Positions 45,721 through 58,040 are shown, counted from the stretch's first letter. The stretch: DNA of 64,000 nucleotides from Welwitschia mirabilis (GCA_051453625.1 JBOZIK010000001.1:175465228-175529227), one strand, 5' to 3'. Notes: generated by a model from the letters alone, not told the origin. Program-made: numbers and translations.

Positions 45721-46580
45721 GCTATTTGAGACTTTGAAACCTTTCTAAATCAACAAATGTTTGAGATCATTAGTTTTCATCCACATAGTTTTTTTAAACT
45801 TAAGTGGTACATTTTTCTTAGGAAGAAATTTAAATGGAAAAGAACTACCAGAATTTAAAAATATCATTAACTTTCTAGTATTACACATAAATTTTGAATG
45901 ACCTATTTTTCCATAAGAATGACATGTAAGCTTTGAAAGAAAATTACCATAATTGGTTACTTAAGCTTGCTGTGCTTGAGGTTTCTATGAGATAAACCCA
46001 ATACCTGATTTGTTTCCAACTAGTTTCTAAACTCCAAGCATTTGTTTCAATTTAGTAAATCCACCTAAAAGCTTATTAAAAAAAAAGATAAATCTTTTAC
46101 CTATAAAGTGAGGTTGGCATTTTCAACTTTTACTCTTTTAAAACTTGATTCCAAATGATTCTTTTCCTTGGTAAGAGATTTTATAACCTTGTTTAGGTCA
46201 TTAATCCTTCTGGCTAGTTTTTCACACTCTTGAACTCTTAACAAGTGTCTTCCAAGTCATCTTCATCTTTATTTCTCTTTTCATCATTGTTATGGACTAA
46301 GGATTTTGGCACATTCTATAATGGTGGTATAAAAGTCATAAAAGAAAGTCTCCTTTCTCTATTGTGTTCTAGAGCATTCATTTTATCTCTTTTACCTGAT
46401 CTTTATGAGTTTTTTCGTTCTGCAATCTATTTAAACATATAACCATATACTATCCAAAGAAAATAGATAAAGGCACAAGTATTTAGGGAAGGCATGCTAA
46501 AAAATTCATCAAAGAGAGTATCCATTAAAGAGTTCTAAGTCTAAATTAGTTAAGATCTAAGAAAATGACTTAACCTTACT
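45721..46580 (-). pseudogene. Copia C gag, N-terminally deleted
   Basis: The zinc knuckle (about 45930-45890) reads CHSYGKIGHSKFMC, with the second Cys replaced by Tyr. Upstream is a coiled-coil-like segment with CEKLARRINDLNKVIKSLTK and KEKNHLESSFKRVKVENANL (46230-46110). Between PBS and this segment only a few hundred bases remain, and the usual gag N-terminus with the F-D-G-T-N-Y..W-K motif seen in A, B and E1 is absent. Most of the gag matrix/capsid part has therefore been lost. Frames broken. Confidence 0.7.
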
Positions 46581-46591
46581 CTGATACCAAC
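46581..46591 (-). other. Copia C primer-binding site
   Basis: The minus strand reads GTTGGTATCAGAGTAAGG directly after the LTR end TCCTATCA. This is nearly identical to the plant initiator-Met PBS TTGGTATCAGAGC and the best preserved PBS in the window. Confidence 0.85.
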
Positions 46592-47962
46592 TGATAGGAT
46601 CGAGAACCCTAGAGGGAGGGATGAATATGTTCTTTCAAAATTTTAAGTCCAAATCAAAATTAAATCTATCCAAGCATAGTTCACTTGTAAAAATAATTGA
46701 ATCAAGAAAGTGCATACATAAATTAGAGAGCTGAAAGTAAAGAATAAAAAAGATAAAAAGCACAAAATATAAATTCTGATGCACTCAGAATTTATATTGG
46801 TTTGATAACTCCCCTACTTCACTCTTGATGATCAGCTTATCTCAAGCTTGATCTTAGATCTCTTTTACTCCAGAGGTTTTTCTAAGTTTACCTGTAAACC
46901 TTACAAGTGGAATTTTACAGGCTAAGTCTCAATCTTAGCAATGGACTTTTGCAGGCTAAGTCTTAACCTATGAAAGCAATGAATGTGATGTGATGATGCC
47001 TTAATTTCTCAGATATTACATGTTCAATTGTAATATAATGAATGGAACTTTTCTCCAAGAGATCACAGTGATAAATATCTTAGAGCTAATTCTGAGTAAA
47101 GCTCTTTTATCAAAGATAGATCTTCTCAGTCAGATGTGAAGTAATACAATGATATGTTAATGAATATACAACTTGATCTTTCAGATCCACAATAATTATG
47201 CCAGATTAGAATAGTGCCAAAATATTTCTAGGTCTACAATAGCATAGCTATTTATAATGAAGGGTTATTAGGGTTTATTATAAATGAAATGTGCCTCCAA
47301 GGACTATAAATGGCTAGAAAATGACTAGGTAATGAATACATAATGTTTACAAATTTTACTTTTTCATGCCTTTAGGTTAACCTCACAAAAATTTAGTTGA
47401 CCCCATAAGAGATTGATCGACCCCATCCTAGGTCTGGATGACCCCTTGCCTCTCAGTATAGAACTATAGACTGTCAACTTCTTAGGTTCAGTTGACCCCA
47501 TAGAAATCCAGTTGATCTCTTTCCTCTCGGTCTAGGACTATTGCATGTTAGTTCCTTAAATATGGTCGACCCCATGAATATTCGGTCAACTCCTTTCCTC
47601 TTAGCCTAGGACTTTTGCCTGTTAATTCATCAAATCTGGTCAACCCCATGAAAATCTGGTTGATCCCTTTCCATTCGGTTTAGGAATACTAGCTCTTAAG
47701 ATCATAGGTCTGTCGACCCCTTCAAAATCTGGTTGATTCCTTTAGGTTCATTTCATTTTTCTTATGATAGCTTCAGGTGTGATTGATCCCTTTAGGACCA
47801 GTCAACCCCCACTAGAGGTTAACATAACTCAGCAGTTTTTCTGGTGCATTTTGGTCCAATTATTTCACTTGCAAAACTCAATTTCATCTGCACCAATGTT
47901 ATAACATTTTTCACTACACAAGAAAAATTAGTTTGAAATCTATTGGTAAATATAATCTAGCA
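46592..47962 (-). mobile_element. 5' LTR of copia C
   Basis: A 1371-bp LTR with TG...CA ends on the minus strand (TGCTAGATTATATTTACC ... GATCCTATCA). It lies between the PBS and the TTTTC duplication. 47370-47820 contains about a dozen variants of GTCGACC (for example 'agttgacccc', 'gatcgacccc', 'ggtcgacccc', 'ggtcaacccc') roughly every 25-45 bases. The two C LTRs differ mainly by C/T and G/A changes and small indels. Confidence 0.9.
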
Positions 47963-47967
47963 TTTTC
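47963..47967 (+). repeat. Target-site duplication of copia C, high copy (TTTTC)
   Basis: Matches 39518-39522 exactly. Joining the flanks at one copy restores the spacing of the B gag zinc knuckle. Confidence 0.85.
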
Positions 47968-48912
47968 ATCCTCCATAAATCAAACATTATAATTTGAAAA
48001 TATCTAACTTGAAAGAAAGTGAAGAGCTACTAGAAGTTTTAGCTTGATAATTATCTCTAGCTTGAAATCCAGATGGTTTATAATAGTCCTCCTTCTTATT
48101 GTTCTTTTGTAAGAGAAGTCTTTTGACTTTTCTTGTGATGAGTGTAAGCTCTTTTTTTGCATCATTTTAATAGTCATCTTTTAATCTTTATTTTATTTTT
48201 TCTTTCAAAGCTTACCTTATACTTTCACTAGCTTTAAGAGAAATAGACTTCTTTTTTAGAGTATTATCTTAGATAAGATTCATCTTGTAAGCTATTAGAG
48301 AACTTTGTAATTCTTCAATATTCATTGAGTTGAAGTCTCTTGATTATTTCATGATCACCTTTTTAGGTTTGTATTCTAAAGTTAATAATTTAAAAACCTT
48401 TTTAATTACCTTATCCTATGAAAGATTTTTAATAATGTCATGACTAACATTCATAACGTTAGAAACTCTTGTAAAGTACTCAAGCACTCTTTCTTCATTA
48501 TTCATCTTCATATTTTTAAACTAATTAGTCTAAATAAGAAGTTTTGATTGCTTGATAAACAAGATTTCTTCATATGTTCTAATTAAAAAATTTTATATTT
48601 CTTATGTAGTTTTGCATCCATCTACTTTGTTAAATTGTTCTATTTTAAGGGTTAAGTAGAAAGCAAATTTTTCTTTTCAGTTGTTCATAAAATCTATATT
48701 TTCCTTATATTTCTAGTTTCTTCTAAGTTTTATTTATATAATGAAGTTTCTTATAGCTCTATTGTGATTTTTATAGGTTTTAAGTATCCATCTTCAATTC
48801 TTTGCCAAACTTAAAACTCATAAAACTATAAGTATACTTGCATCCTCATCTTTCAATAGGCATAGTTTGTTCCATTGAAGAGTGAATGTTTGACAAATAG
48901 TCCTCCTTTAAT
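47968..48912 (-). pseudogene. Copia B gag, proximal piece
   Basis: Aligns with 34735-35722 of element A. The minus strand near 48910 reads KGGLFVKHSLFNGTNYAY and then KMRMQVYL, the gag N-terminus, but the initiator codon is no longer ATG. The low end contributes the first half of the zinc knuckle (C-L-I-Y, second Cys changed to Tyr), interrupted by copia C. The tandem duplication of A gag is absent (single unit at 48230-48300). Confidence 0.75.
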
Positions 48913-48949
48913 AGTTTATTTAAGAATCTTACTCCTTGTTATAAGTACT

Positions 48950-48963
48950 TAATTTGATGCCAG
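48950..48963 (-). other. Copia B primer-binding site
   Basis: The minus strand reads CTGGCATCAAATTA beside the LTR, corresponding to the PBS of element A (GTGGTATCAAATT). Confidence 0.55.
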
Positions 48964-48964
48964 T

Positions 48965-50386
48965 TGAGGATCATTGAACTTAAAGGTAAGGGATGAATGA
49001 GATCTATCAAATGAAAACTCTGCTAAAAATAAATTAAAATTTACATAATAGAACCTCAATAGATTAACATGGCTCCCTAACTTAGGCATGTCCACACATG
49101 GAGGGTAGCTTTCTCTCATATCTCAGGATACCCTTAACCTATAAAATAGTGGTTTTAAAGTATCACCTATCTTACATGCAATTGATATGCTCCTCATAAG
49201 GTAGTACTCTCTTCCCCTTAGGAATTTACGATAAACTCAACTAGGAAATTGCTCTCAAGCATTTATAGAAGTACACCCATATAAGGGTTGTTTTATAATT
49301 TTAAAACCCTAATAAGGAATTCTAAGAATGAAAGTAGAAAATGGACTATAATATATGTACTTAAAAAATTGATAGTCCTTATAATTTAAGTTCCAATCAA
49401 TAATGACACTAAAAAAAGCAATAAGCCTAAAAGGATGTTAGTTTAAGGAATGCTTGAGTTCTTCATTTTTCTTATCATCCATAAGTATTTTAGATTAGAG
49501 TGATGTGGCTATAATAAAGGATAAGGATTTAGTAATGACTAAGTAATGTATTTAGTTGATAGTCCTTTTTAAAAATATAATTGAAAGATTCATGTATAGC
49601 ACTAATCACCCATCAAGATGCTTCTTTTTCTTCTCTCTTTGTGTTCTTTATAATTTTGATGTTTTTCTTAATTTAGACTAGAGAGTTAAATTTTTGGAAA
49701 TGTTTAAATGCTATTCAATGGAAAAAAAGATAATTTTTTTTATTTAAAGAATATTGTATTTTTCATTAAATTTTCAAAATAAACATCTTTGAAATAGTAG
49801 ACATCTCTATTAAGAAGACATGTTTACCCTAAAAGACATTTTTTTGTAAAATTGCCCAAATTTTAATAAACTTAAACTACTATATCTATGGCCCTCAATG
49901 ATTATGAATCTAATGTGTAAAGCTTAATTGATTTACTAGAATGTAGATAAATCATCAAAATAAAACTTGTATCTATTACTTCTTCTAGTTTAGCACAAAT
50001 ATCTTTAACTATGTAGATGTCTTTCATTAAATGAATTAATATAGTCATCTTTAATTTAATAGAAGTCGTTTACTTATCTTAGCATCTTGGCTCAGTATAG
50101 ATGTCTTTAACATTATACATTAGTTTGTCTTTTTAATGAAGTCTAACTCAGTGTAGAAATATTTAATATTGTAGATTTCTTTTAGATAGATGTCTTTACA
50201 TATGTAGACATCTTTAATCAATTGAGCTTTTCCTTTATAAAAACTAAGCTAAAACTTCTATGTAATATAAACTTAAGTTTTGACTTAATCCTTTTTTCAA
50301 TTTGGTCTACTTCAATTTTACTTATCTACAAATTAGACATGTCATATTTAATAAGTAAAATCATCAAAACTAAAATTTTATTAATA
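48965..50386 (-). mobile_element. 5' LTR of copia B (family Y)
   Basis: A 1422-bp LTR starting 'tgaggatcattgaac' and ending '..aaaattttattaata', aligned end to end with the two LTRs of element A. AGATGTCT/AGACATCT motifs at 49790-50220. No partner LTR for B is visible in the window. Confidence 0.75.
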
Positions 50387-51299
50387 TTGACATATTATTC
50401 AAACATAACATTTATTATTTTAAACCTTCATGCATACAATAACTTAGAAAATTTCTAGAAAATTTTTTAATTTCTTTGAATGCCTTTAGATTATATTTTT
50501 CTTTTAAAGTAAATTTTCCTTTTAGAATAGATTAAGTTTTACAAAATTAAAAATTCTATAAAATGTTATGCTTGATAACCTTTCATGCCTTAAACCTTAT
50601 AAGCACTTCCACTTGTATAATCACAACCTCAAACATTTATAGATAGAAAATCCAAAATACCACCCACAACATTGAATAAACCATTTGTGCATTGGATTTT
50701 ATCTTTCAGAACCTTTCATTTTCTTTATTTAATTTCCTTCTATCTATCTACAAGTTTTTAAGGTTAAATGATCCTAGTTAATGATTCTGAAAGAAGTAAA
50801 CTATTCATAAGTAATGGAATTATTATTTCAAAATAGCTAAAACATAAGTTCACTTGTAGATTTTAAGAAAGGCTATACTTATTTTCAAGTTAACTTATTA
50901 ATATTTAAGTTTTAATTAAGGGCTTCCAAAGGGACAATATGATTGAATTAAGATAAAATCTACTTTCATGCTAAGTAAATTATTTTTTAAAATATTTTAT
51001 GGGGACAAGAATTATCTTTATTAGGAAAATGAATCAGTGACTTCTTTATGTGCATTAAAAAATTATATGAGAAAAATATTTTTAAAAAATGAAATATTTG
51101 CTCTTCAAAAGCACATTAATTACTGATCAATTCAACTAGATTTAGTTAACTACATCAAGGTTATGGATGCTTATAGGTAATGCAACTCTAATAATTTAAT
51201 TTATGACATATTCAACTACATCAAGGCTATAAATTCACACTGCTAATGTAGAATTAACTTCTTCATATATCAACATGCTTAGCTTTGTTAAAATAAGGT
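50387..51299. other. No recognised feature
   Basis: About 900 AT-rich bases between copia B and the gypsy LTR chain. A phrase 'caactacatcaaggctat' occurs twice (about 51150 and 51213), hinting at a short local duplication. No ORF or element signature. Confidence 0.5.
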
Positions 51300-51461
51300 G
51301 TATAACATTAAATGCCTAATTTGATCAAAATCCTTAAAATAAAAATCAAAGCATGATTATACAAAAAGATAAATTGGAATGAAAAAGGTAGAATTGGAAG
51401 ATTCCTTTGTATTTATATTAGAGTGTAAATTTTTGCAATCTTTAAATCCTTAGGCAAAACC
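51300..51461 (-). other. Gypsy 5' leader remnant below LTR1
   Basis: Aligns with 53443-53588 ('taatttgatcaaaat', 'gcatgattata', 'ttgcaatctttaaatccttaggcaaaacc'). The segment next to the LTR is in the PBS position and reads GGTTTTGCCTAAGGATTT on the minus strand, a plausible but degenerate Asp-type PBS. It shows that LTR1 is followed by element leader rather than by host DNA. Confidence 0.5.
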
Positions 51462-52758
51462 TGTCTATCACAATGCTTATATAAAAACACATACTAGTAT
51501 AGACGTGAGTTAACTCGAATGTCATAATCTATTAAAAGTACTAGGCTAGAAGATGAAGAATTCATTTCAATAAATTATTTTTACTCTTGCTCCTTTTATA
51601 AATGAAAATAAAGAATAATGAAAATGAAATGCAAGATGAATGATGATAAAATATAAATGAATGAAATGCAAGTTTAATGATTCCATTTGAATTCCAATAC
51701 TTTTGTTATAAGACTTAACTCTTACATAAATTAGGAAGATCCATCACTTATTCCTAACCAACATAAGCTATAAGATATACTAAAAAGAATGTGAATAAAT
51801 GTAAATATAAAAATGAAATAAAACAAAATGCAATGCAAGATTTAAACTAATAATGTCAACCTTAATAAATATTGCCTTCACGTTCTAGATCAACTATGAA
51901 GCTATCATGAAATTATAACCAATGTAACCTATGAATGAGATCTATACAATAGAAGTGAAAAGAGTTCTTTTATTAATTATGAATTAACATCTACTTATAA
52001 ATAAAATAGCAGAACCTTAATGAAGGCTACATAGCTAAACACTAACGAAGACTTCTCTCTGTAATATTTGATGGACATCTTATCTTTTAATCTTTTATGA
52101 AAATAATTTCTAGTTAAAATATGAATTGGGAGTGAGAAAAAAATGAGTGTTTATAGTTTTACATTGAAGGTTCTTAAATCATAACCTTATAAGTCATAGA
52201 AGAAACCCTAGTAGCCCAGATGAGGTGCATGACTTCATTATAAGATAATTCAATTTCATTTATACAAAATAGTTATTATCATAACTATCATGGATATGAC
52301 ACTAGAAATAATTCCTTATAATAACAAATAAGTTATTAGCTTTTAAATCTATAGTTAGCTTTAAATGTATTATTGTCCTACCTGTCATGGGGATGACACT
52401 TGGGATAACACCTCCTTAGAAAAAGGGACTTATTGGCTTCTAGCTCCAGTCCATGTTAGCATCCCAATTAGCTACTAAAGTGTTATCATTCTGATTATTA
52501 TGGAGATTACAGTGGGGATTATGGCCTTCCTTATCTTTCTAGCTAAGATAAATCAACTTTTTACATCATTGATCTTCCTCCAAAACATTAAGTATCAGAA
52601 TGTGCCTAAAATGCCTCCAAAGATGCTAAGACTTATGTGTTTTGGTAATCATTCCATTGATAATTCATATACATTAGAATTGCATAAAAGCCTATAGAAA
52701 TGTCCTATAAAAGTACTCAAAATGTCCCATTAAAATCCTACAAATTAGCATCACAACA
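51462..52758 (-). mobile_element. Gypsy LTR1 (shared)
   Basis: A 1297-bp LTR, exactly the same length as LTR2. On the minus strand it begins TGTTGTGATGCTAATTTG after a PPT (TAGGTGGAGGGCTA, 52759-52772) and ends ..GTGATAGACA next to leader sequence. It therefore has a PPT side and a PBS side, i.e. it is the 3' LTR of one unit and the 5' LTR of another. Confidence 0.7.
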
Positions 52759-53588
52759 TAGCCCTCCACCTAGCCTTATTAGTCTCTGATAAAGTAAGTG
52801 ATCAAAAATATTATGAGCCAATTTGACCAAGGAAAATAAGACCTAGAAAAATATACATTGAGTTCAAAAATATTTAACATGTAGAATAGAATATTAAAAC
52901 TAAATTAATTAACATAATACCTCTATAGGATGCATAATAAATATGTCATCCTAATAACAATGAGGATGACAAGCTTGTAAAACTAGAATGAAAGTCAGAT
53001 GCTTGTGAACATGATCATTAGAAAAATATAAGTAGTAAAATCTTTGTTAGCCCTTCACTTAAAATATTTAATATATCATAAGTTAAAATTAAATGTCATA
53101 CACAAAAATCATCATAAGATATAATCATGATAAATAAAAAAAAATGACAATGTCTATGCATAATCAAAAATAATGATAACTCAAAATGAGGTGTATTAAA
53201 AAAAATCATAATATTACTTTTCTTGTCCATGGTTTCTTGAGTATCCTTGATCATACCTACAAGAATGTTACATAATTGTGCTAGTATGGCTTACTAAGTA
53301 ATGTCCATGATGCTAATTATATAAATGATATAAAATCATACATCAACCAATGCATCACATATATGTATCGTGAAAGCTCAAACATAACCCTTACAAATAA
53401 ATTTTTCATTCAAATATCTTAAATATCTTTCAGTAATATGTCCTAATTTGATCAAAATGATTCAAATAAAGAATAAAGTATGATTGTAAAAAAAGGTAAA
53501 TTGCAATCAAAAAGGTAGAAGTAGAATATTCTTTTTTATTTATGTTGTAGTGTTAATCTATGCAATCTTTAAATCCTTAAGAAAAACC
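52759..53588 (-). other. 830-bp internal region between LTR2 and LTR1
   Basis: Made of two pieces: 3' untranslated region of the gypsy family (52759 to about 53442, with PPT and the upstream purine tract near 53060-53075) joined to 5' leader (about 53443-53588). No coding sequence remains. The join is visible because the second copy of the 3' part (54886-55620) continues differently after 'gtcct'. Confidence 0.65.
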
Positions 53589-54885
53589 TGTAAATCACAT
53601 TGCTTATAGGAAAACATACACTAGTATAGATGGAAGTTAAATATTATAATCTATTAAAGTTACTAAACTACAAGTTAAAAAATTAATTTCAACAAAGTGT
53701 TTATCGTCTCTCTATTTTAATAAATGAAAATAAAGAATAATGCAAATGGAATACAAGATGACTAATAATGAAATGCAAATGGATGAAATGCAAGTGCAAT
53801 GAATCTATTTAAATTTTAATCCCTCTGTCATAAGAATTATCCATTCTAACTTAGATCAATTAGAAAGAGCTATAACTTATCCTTGACCAACATAAGCTAT
53901 AAGATATACTAAACAAAATGTAAATAAATACAAATATAGAAATGAAATGAAATGAAATACAATTAAAGATTTAAACTAATAATGTTAACCTTAACAAAGA
54001 TTGCCTTCATAATCTAGATTAACTATGAAGCTATTATGAAATAATAACCAATGTAAACCATGAGCGAGATTCACATGATAGAAGTAAAAAGAGTTCTTGT
54101 ATTAATCATGAATTAATATCTACTTACAAATAAAGTAGTAGCAACTCAAAGGAGGATACATAGACCAACACTAAGGAAGACCTTTTTTTATAGTCTGGGA
54201 CGAATCTTGTCTTTCAATCTCTCATCACAAGAATATCTAGTATAAAATATGAATATGAAGTAAGTACAAGATGAGTATTTATAGTTTTACATTAAAGATT
54301 CTAGAATTATAACCCTAGGATATGGAGAAGAAACCCTAACAGCCTAGATGAGGTGCATGATCCATTATAAGATAATTTAATTTCATTTATATAAAATATT
54401 TGTCATCTTAACTATCATGAGGATGATACTAGAGATGATGCCTTTTAATAAAAACTAAGTTATTAGTTTCTATCTCTATAGTTAGTTCTAAATGTGTTGT
54501 CATCCTATCTGCCATAAAAATAACACTTGAAATAATACATTCTTAGAAAATGGGAATCATTTTCTTCTAGTTCTAGTCCACATTAGCATCCTAATCAGTT
54601 GCTAAAGTGTTATTATCTTGACTATTATGGGAACTATAGTGGAGATGATAATCTTCCTTATCTTTTTAGCTAAGAAAAATTAGCCTTCTACATGATTGAT
54701 CTTCCTTTAAAATTCTAACTATAAGAATATGCCTAAAATGCCTCTAAATATGTTAAGAATTGTGTATTTTCATAATCATTCCAATGACTCTTCATCATCA
54801 TTAGAATTACATCTAAACTTATATAAATGTATTACAAAGGTGCTCAAAATATACCATCAAAATCCTACAAATTGGCATTATAGCA
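53589..54885 (-). mobile_element. Gypsy LTR2 (shared)
   Basis: A 1297-bp LTR aligned end to end with LTR1. On its high side a PPT and 3' untranslated region (54886-55620) lead into G3 internal sequence; on its low side a leader remnant follows. Start TGCTATAATGCCAAT (minus strand), end ..GTGATTTACA. Confidence 0.7.
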
Positions 54886-56178
54886 TAGATTTCCACTTAG
54901 CCTTGGTAGTCCCTGATAAAGTAAGTGATCAACAATATTATAAGTCAATTTGATTAAGATAAACAGTACCCATAAAATATAAATTAACTTCAAAAATATC
55001 TACCATGAAGGATCAAATATTAAAAACTAATTAATCAACATAATACCTTTGTAAAATGCATAATAGATATGTTGTCTTATCTATCATCTAAATGATTATG
55101 AAGATGATAGACTTGTAAAATTATAATGAAAGTTAGATGCCTATGAATATGATCATCAAAAATATCTAGGTATTGAGATCTTTATTATCCTCCCATTTAA
55201 AATAATTTAACACATTACAAGATAAAATCAAATGTTGTACACAAAAATTGTCATAAGATATAATCATGATAAATTAGAAACTCATGATGTGTATGAATAA
55301 TCAGAAATAATAATAACTTAGAATGATGTGTATAAATCAATTAATGATTTTTAAATACAAGGAAAAAATTCAAAAATAATCATAATATTACTTTCCTTAT
55401 ACATGATTTCATGAGTATAGTATATTACGCCTACAAGAGTATTATGTAATTATGCTATTATGGCCTACTAAGTAATGTTCATAATGCTAATTATATAAGT
55501 AATATAAAATCATATGTAAATTAATGCATCACATATATGTATCATAAAAGCTCAAAAACAACTCTCATAAATAAAATTTATATCTAAATATCTCAAAGAT
55601 TTCTTAAAAAATTGTCCTACAATATGTCTTGTATTATAATAAGCTAAGAAGAGCTATGTTATCTACCTCATCATGAGGATGATAGACATGAGACAACATT
55701 TAGGAAGAAAAGGATTTGAAAAAATAGTGAAGTTTAAGTAAGATCAGATAATGAATAATAGAAACTGTGAAGCCTTAAAAAGTCATCATAAAGTCTAAAA
55801 TATGGATAAAAGCTAAGAATCATCATTAAATTAATCATGGTAAAGGAGTTAAAAGTGAAAATAACTCAAGAAAAGAGAAAAAGATATCAAATAAGGCAAT
55901 GATATGCATCAAGAAGAGAAAATTAATGCTAAGAAAAATCCTCAAATATGTCTGAACTGAATAAGCCTTTAATATTTATAAATCAATGTATGCATACTAA
56001 AAAGCAAAGAAATGAAAAAATCATCATCATGAAATGAAAGAAATATCATTAATTAAAGTAAAAGAAATGCATCAATTAAAATGCTAAAAAGAAAGAAAAC
56101 CCTTATGGATAAAAACTAGTGAGTAAAAATAAAAAGACAACCAAAAAACTACTAAATGACTGAGTCCTAAAATCTACA
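54886..56178 (-). other. G3 3' untranslated region
   Basis: 54886-55620 is a second copy of 52759-53442, including the upstream purine tract (minus strand AAATGGGAGGATAATAAAG near 55190). From 55621 to 56178 the sequence is purine-rich on the plus strand without an ORF. The conserved ORF of G1 and G4 is absent. Confidence 0.5.
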
Positions 56179-56188
56179 NNNNNNNNNN
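56179..56188. other. Assembly gap (10 N)
   Basis: Ten N inside non-coding G3 sequence. Confidence 0.95.
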
Positions 56189-56990
56189 AAAATGAATTTG
56201 AAAATTTTAAATAAAACAAATAAGAAAAGTATAATGAAAATGAACAACTAGGGACATAAAGAAAATTGTTTACCTATCCAAAATTTAAACCTAACAAAGT
56301 CCCTTGGTAGAAATCATAAAACCACCTAATAACGATGCATGACATAATGTAAAAACCTCATAAAATACATTCAAATAGGAAATGATTATAATAAGATTAA
56401 GTATATCTAATTTTTTTAATCAAGGAATGTTAAGAGCAAAAATAGCTCAGAAATAAACTTGCCTACTCATACCCTAAAATAACACTAGAATCCAAAAAAG
56501 TAAAATCATCATGTGGAAGCATTATATGCCAAATGAATCTAGAAAATAAGCTATGCCTCTAATAATACTAGAGATATCACTGATCTTGTATCCTATAAAT
56601 GATAACTATTTTTGTAATGAGGGAAGTGCAACGAGTATTAGAGGAGTAAGAACTCACATAGTCGACTCACTCCCCAATAGAGATCCCATAAAGACCATAT
56701 CACACTACCAAAGGGCCTTTTCAAAAAAAAAATCCTCGGTGTACTTATGATAGTACATCATCATGATCATGATTTTAGTTCAAATTGAAAGATAATGTTT
56801 GTTATTTATTTATTCACTTATTTTTAAAAAGATAAGTTTCACATGACCAACTGCTTATAAGGAAAAGGAAAAACTAATGAGATAAGAAATAAGGAAGAAC
56901 ACCCAAATAACTAAAGACTCATACCATTAAAAGAGAATAAAAGAACTTTGAAATTTATTTCATAGACATATGAATATCTCAATATTAGGT
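56189..56990 (-). other. G3 internal non-coding segment with block shared with G1
   Basis: The minus strand at about 56730-56600 reads CCCTTTGGTAGTGTGATATG, then GGGATCTCTATTGGGGAGTG, then GTTGCACTTCCCTCATTACA, which aligns with 13975-14085 of G1. Otherwise no feature. The plus-strand open frame 56553-56750 overlaps this block and is taken as chance. Confidence 0.5.
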
Positions 56991-58040
56991 TTATTTAATC
57001 TTATCACTTTAAAATGCTTAAGTAAAAGATTTAGTAGTAATGAGGACTTTATAAAGTAAAACATTATTCAAGATAAATATGTTCAACTGATAGCATAACA
57101 TTCACCCATAGAATCGACTAACAAATAATTTAGATAATGGCAAGAAGAAAATCCAAGATAAGTATTTTAATAATATTTAAGATTTAATCAATAAGTATGT
57201 TAATGATCTTTAACATTTTATCTACTAATGTATAAATCTTCTAAGTGTTTAAATGGATATTTTAACTGAGCCATTTAAGATGTACTTTTCTAAAAAGATA
57301 AGTACTTAATCATTGAGAGTTTCAACTAGTTTTGTAAAATCTGCACTTAGGTATTGTACTTTTTAGAAAAATAAGGGGCAAACCAAATAGAAACAAATTA
57401 ATAAAATATAAAATGTATAAGATCAATTTGGAGTAAAATCAATTAGAGAAAAAAAGAGTAAAATGATAAAACTTTAATAGCATAAATTTCAAAATCCAAA
57501 TAAGAGATGAATAAGTGATAAATTTCAATGGCAAATAATCTCTTATTGAAACATCATAAATCGTGAATATCATGATATAATTCATTCAAGGCATTACTCA
57601 AAGAATGAATCCAAGAAGTGTTTAAGGGCTTTGTAGAGTACTTAATAAGATTAAGAAGCCCCTTAAAATTTATTTCTAAGTATGGATTATCATCAAGAAG
57701 ATAAAGTTTATCATAATTTAAAATTCAAAAATATCCCAAAGTCAAACTTTTAAAAAGAATAATCATTAAAAACATAAGGTAAAGTGGATTTAATAGAAAA
57801 GGGAAGGATGTTACTTTGAGTATCACATGAATTTTTGAAAGGAAGAGATAAAGAGATAGTGGAAATATACTCTTCAAAATTATGAGTTTCATGAAAGTTA
57901 AGGAAAGAAATGTGGATTTGAGAATTACATGAATATTCAAATGGAAGAGATGGAAAAATATTATGATTACCAAGATCATAAGGTAATGTAGAAGAAAAGT
58001 AGAAATGAAAAGAAGAATATGATTTAAAGTTGTACATGAA
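56991..58040 (-). pseudogene. G3 unidentified ORF remnant with internal peptide repeat
   Basis: Open at 58037-57750 on the minus strand. The peptide contains an imperfect repeat of about 35 residues: FPSLPFEYSCNSQIHISFLN and LSLPFKNSCDTQSNILPFS. Continuing in the same sense through a frame change: YLLDDNPYLEINFKGLLNLI, STKPLNTSWIHSLSNALNEL. The continuity suggests former coding. It lies just downstream of LTR3 in the position of gag, but no gag motif is recognised. Either a non-autonomous element's own ORF or captured sequence. Confidence 0.4.

Noticed and set aside
52500-52697. Short plus-strand open frame, with a related one at 54729-54953
   Set aside because: Both lie in the tandem gypsy LTRs on the strand opposite to the element, and they resemble each other only because the LTRs are duplicates.
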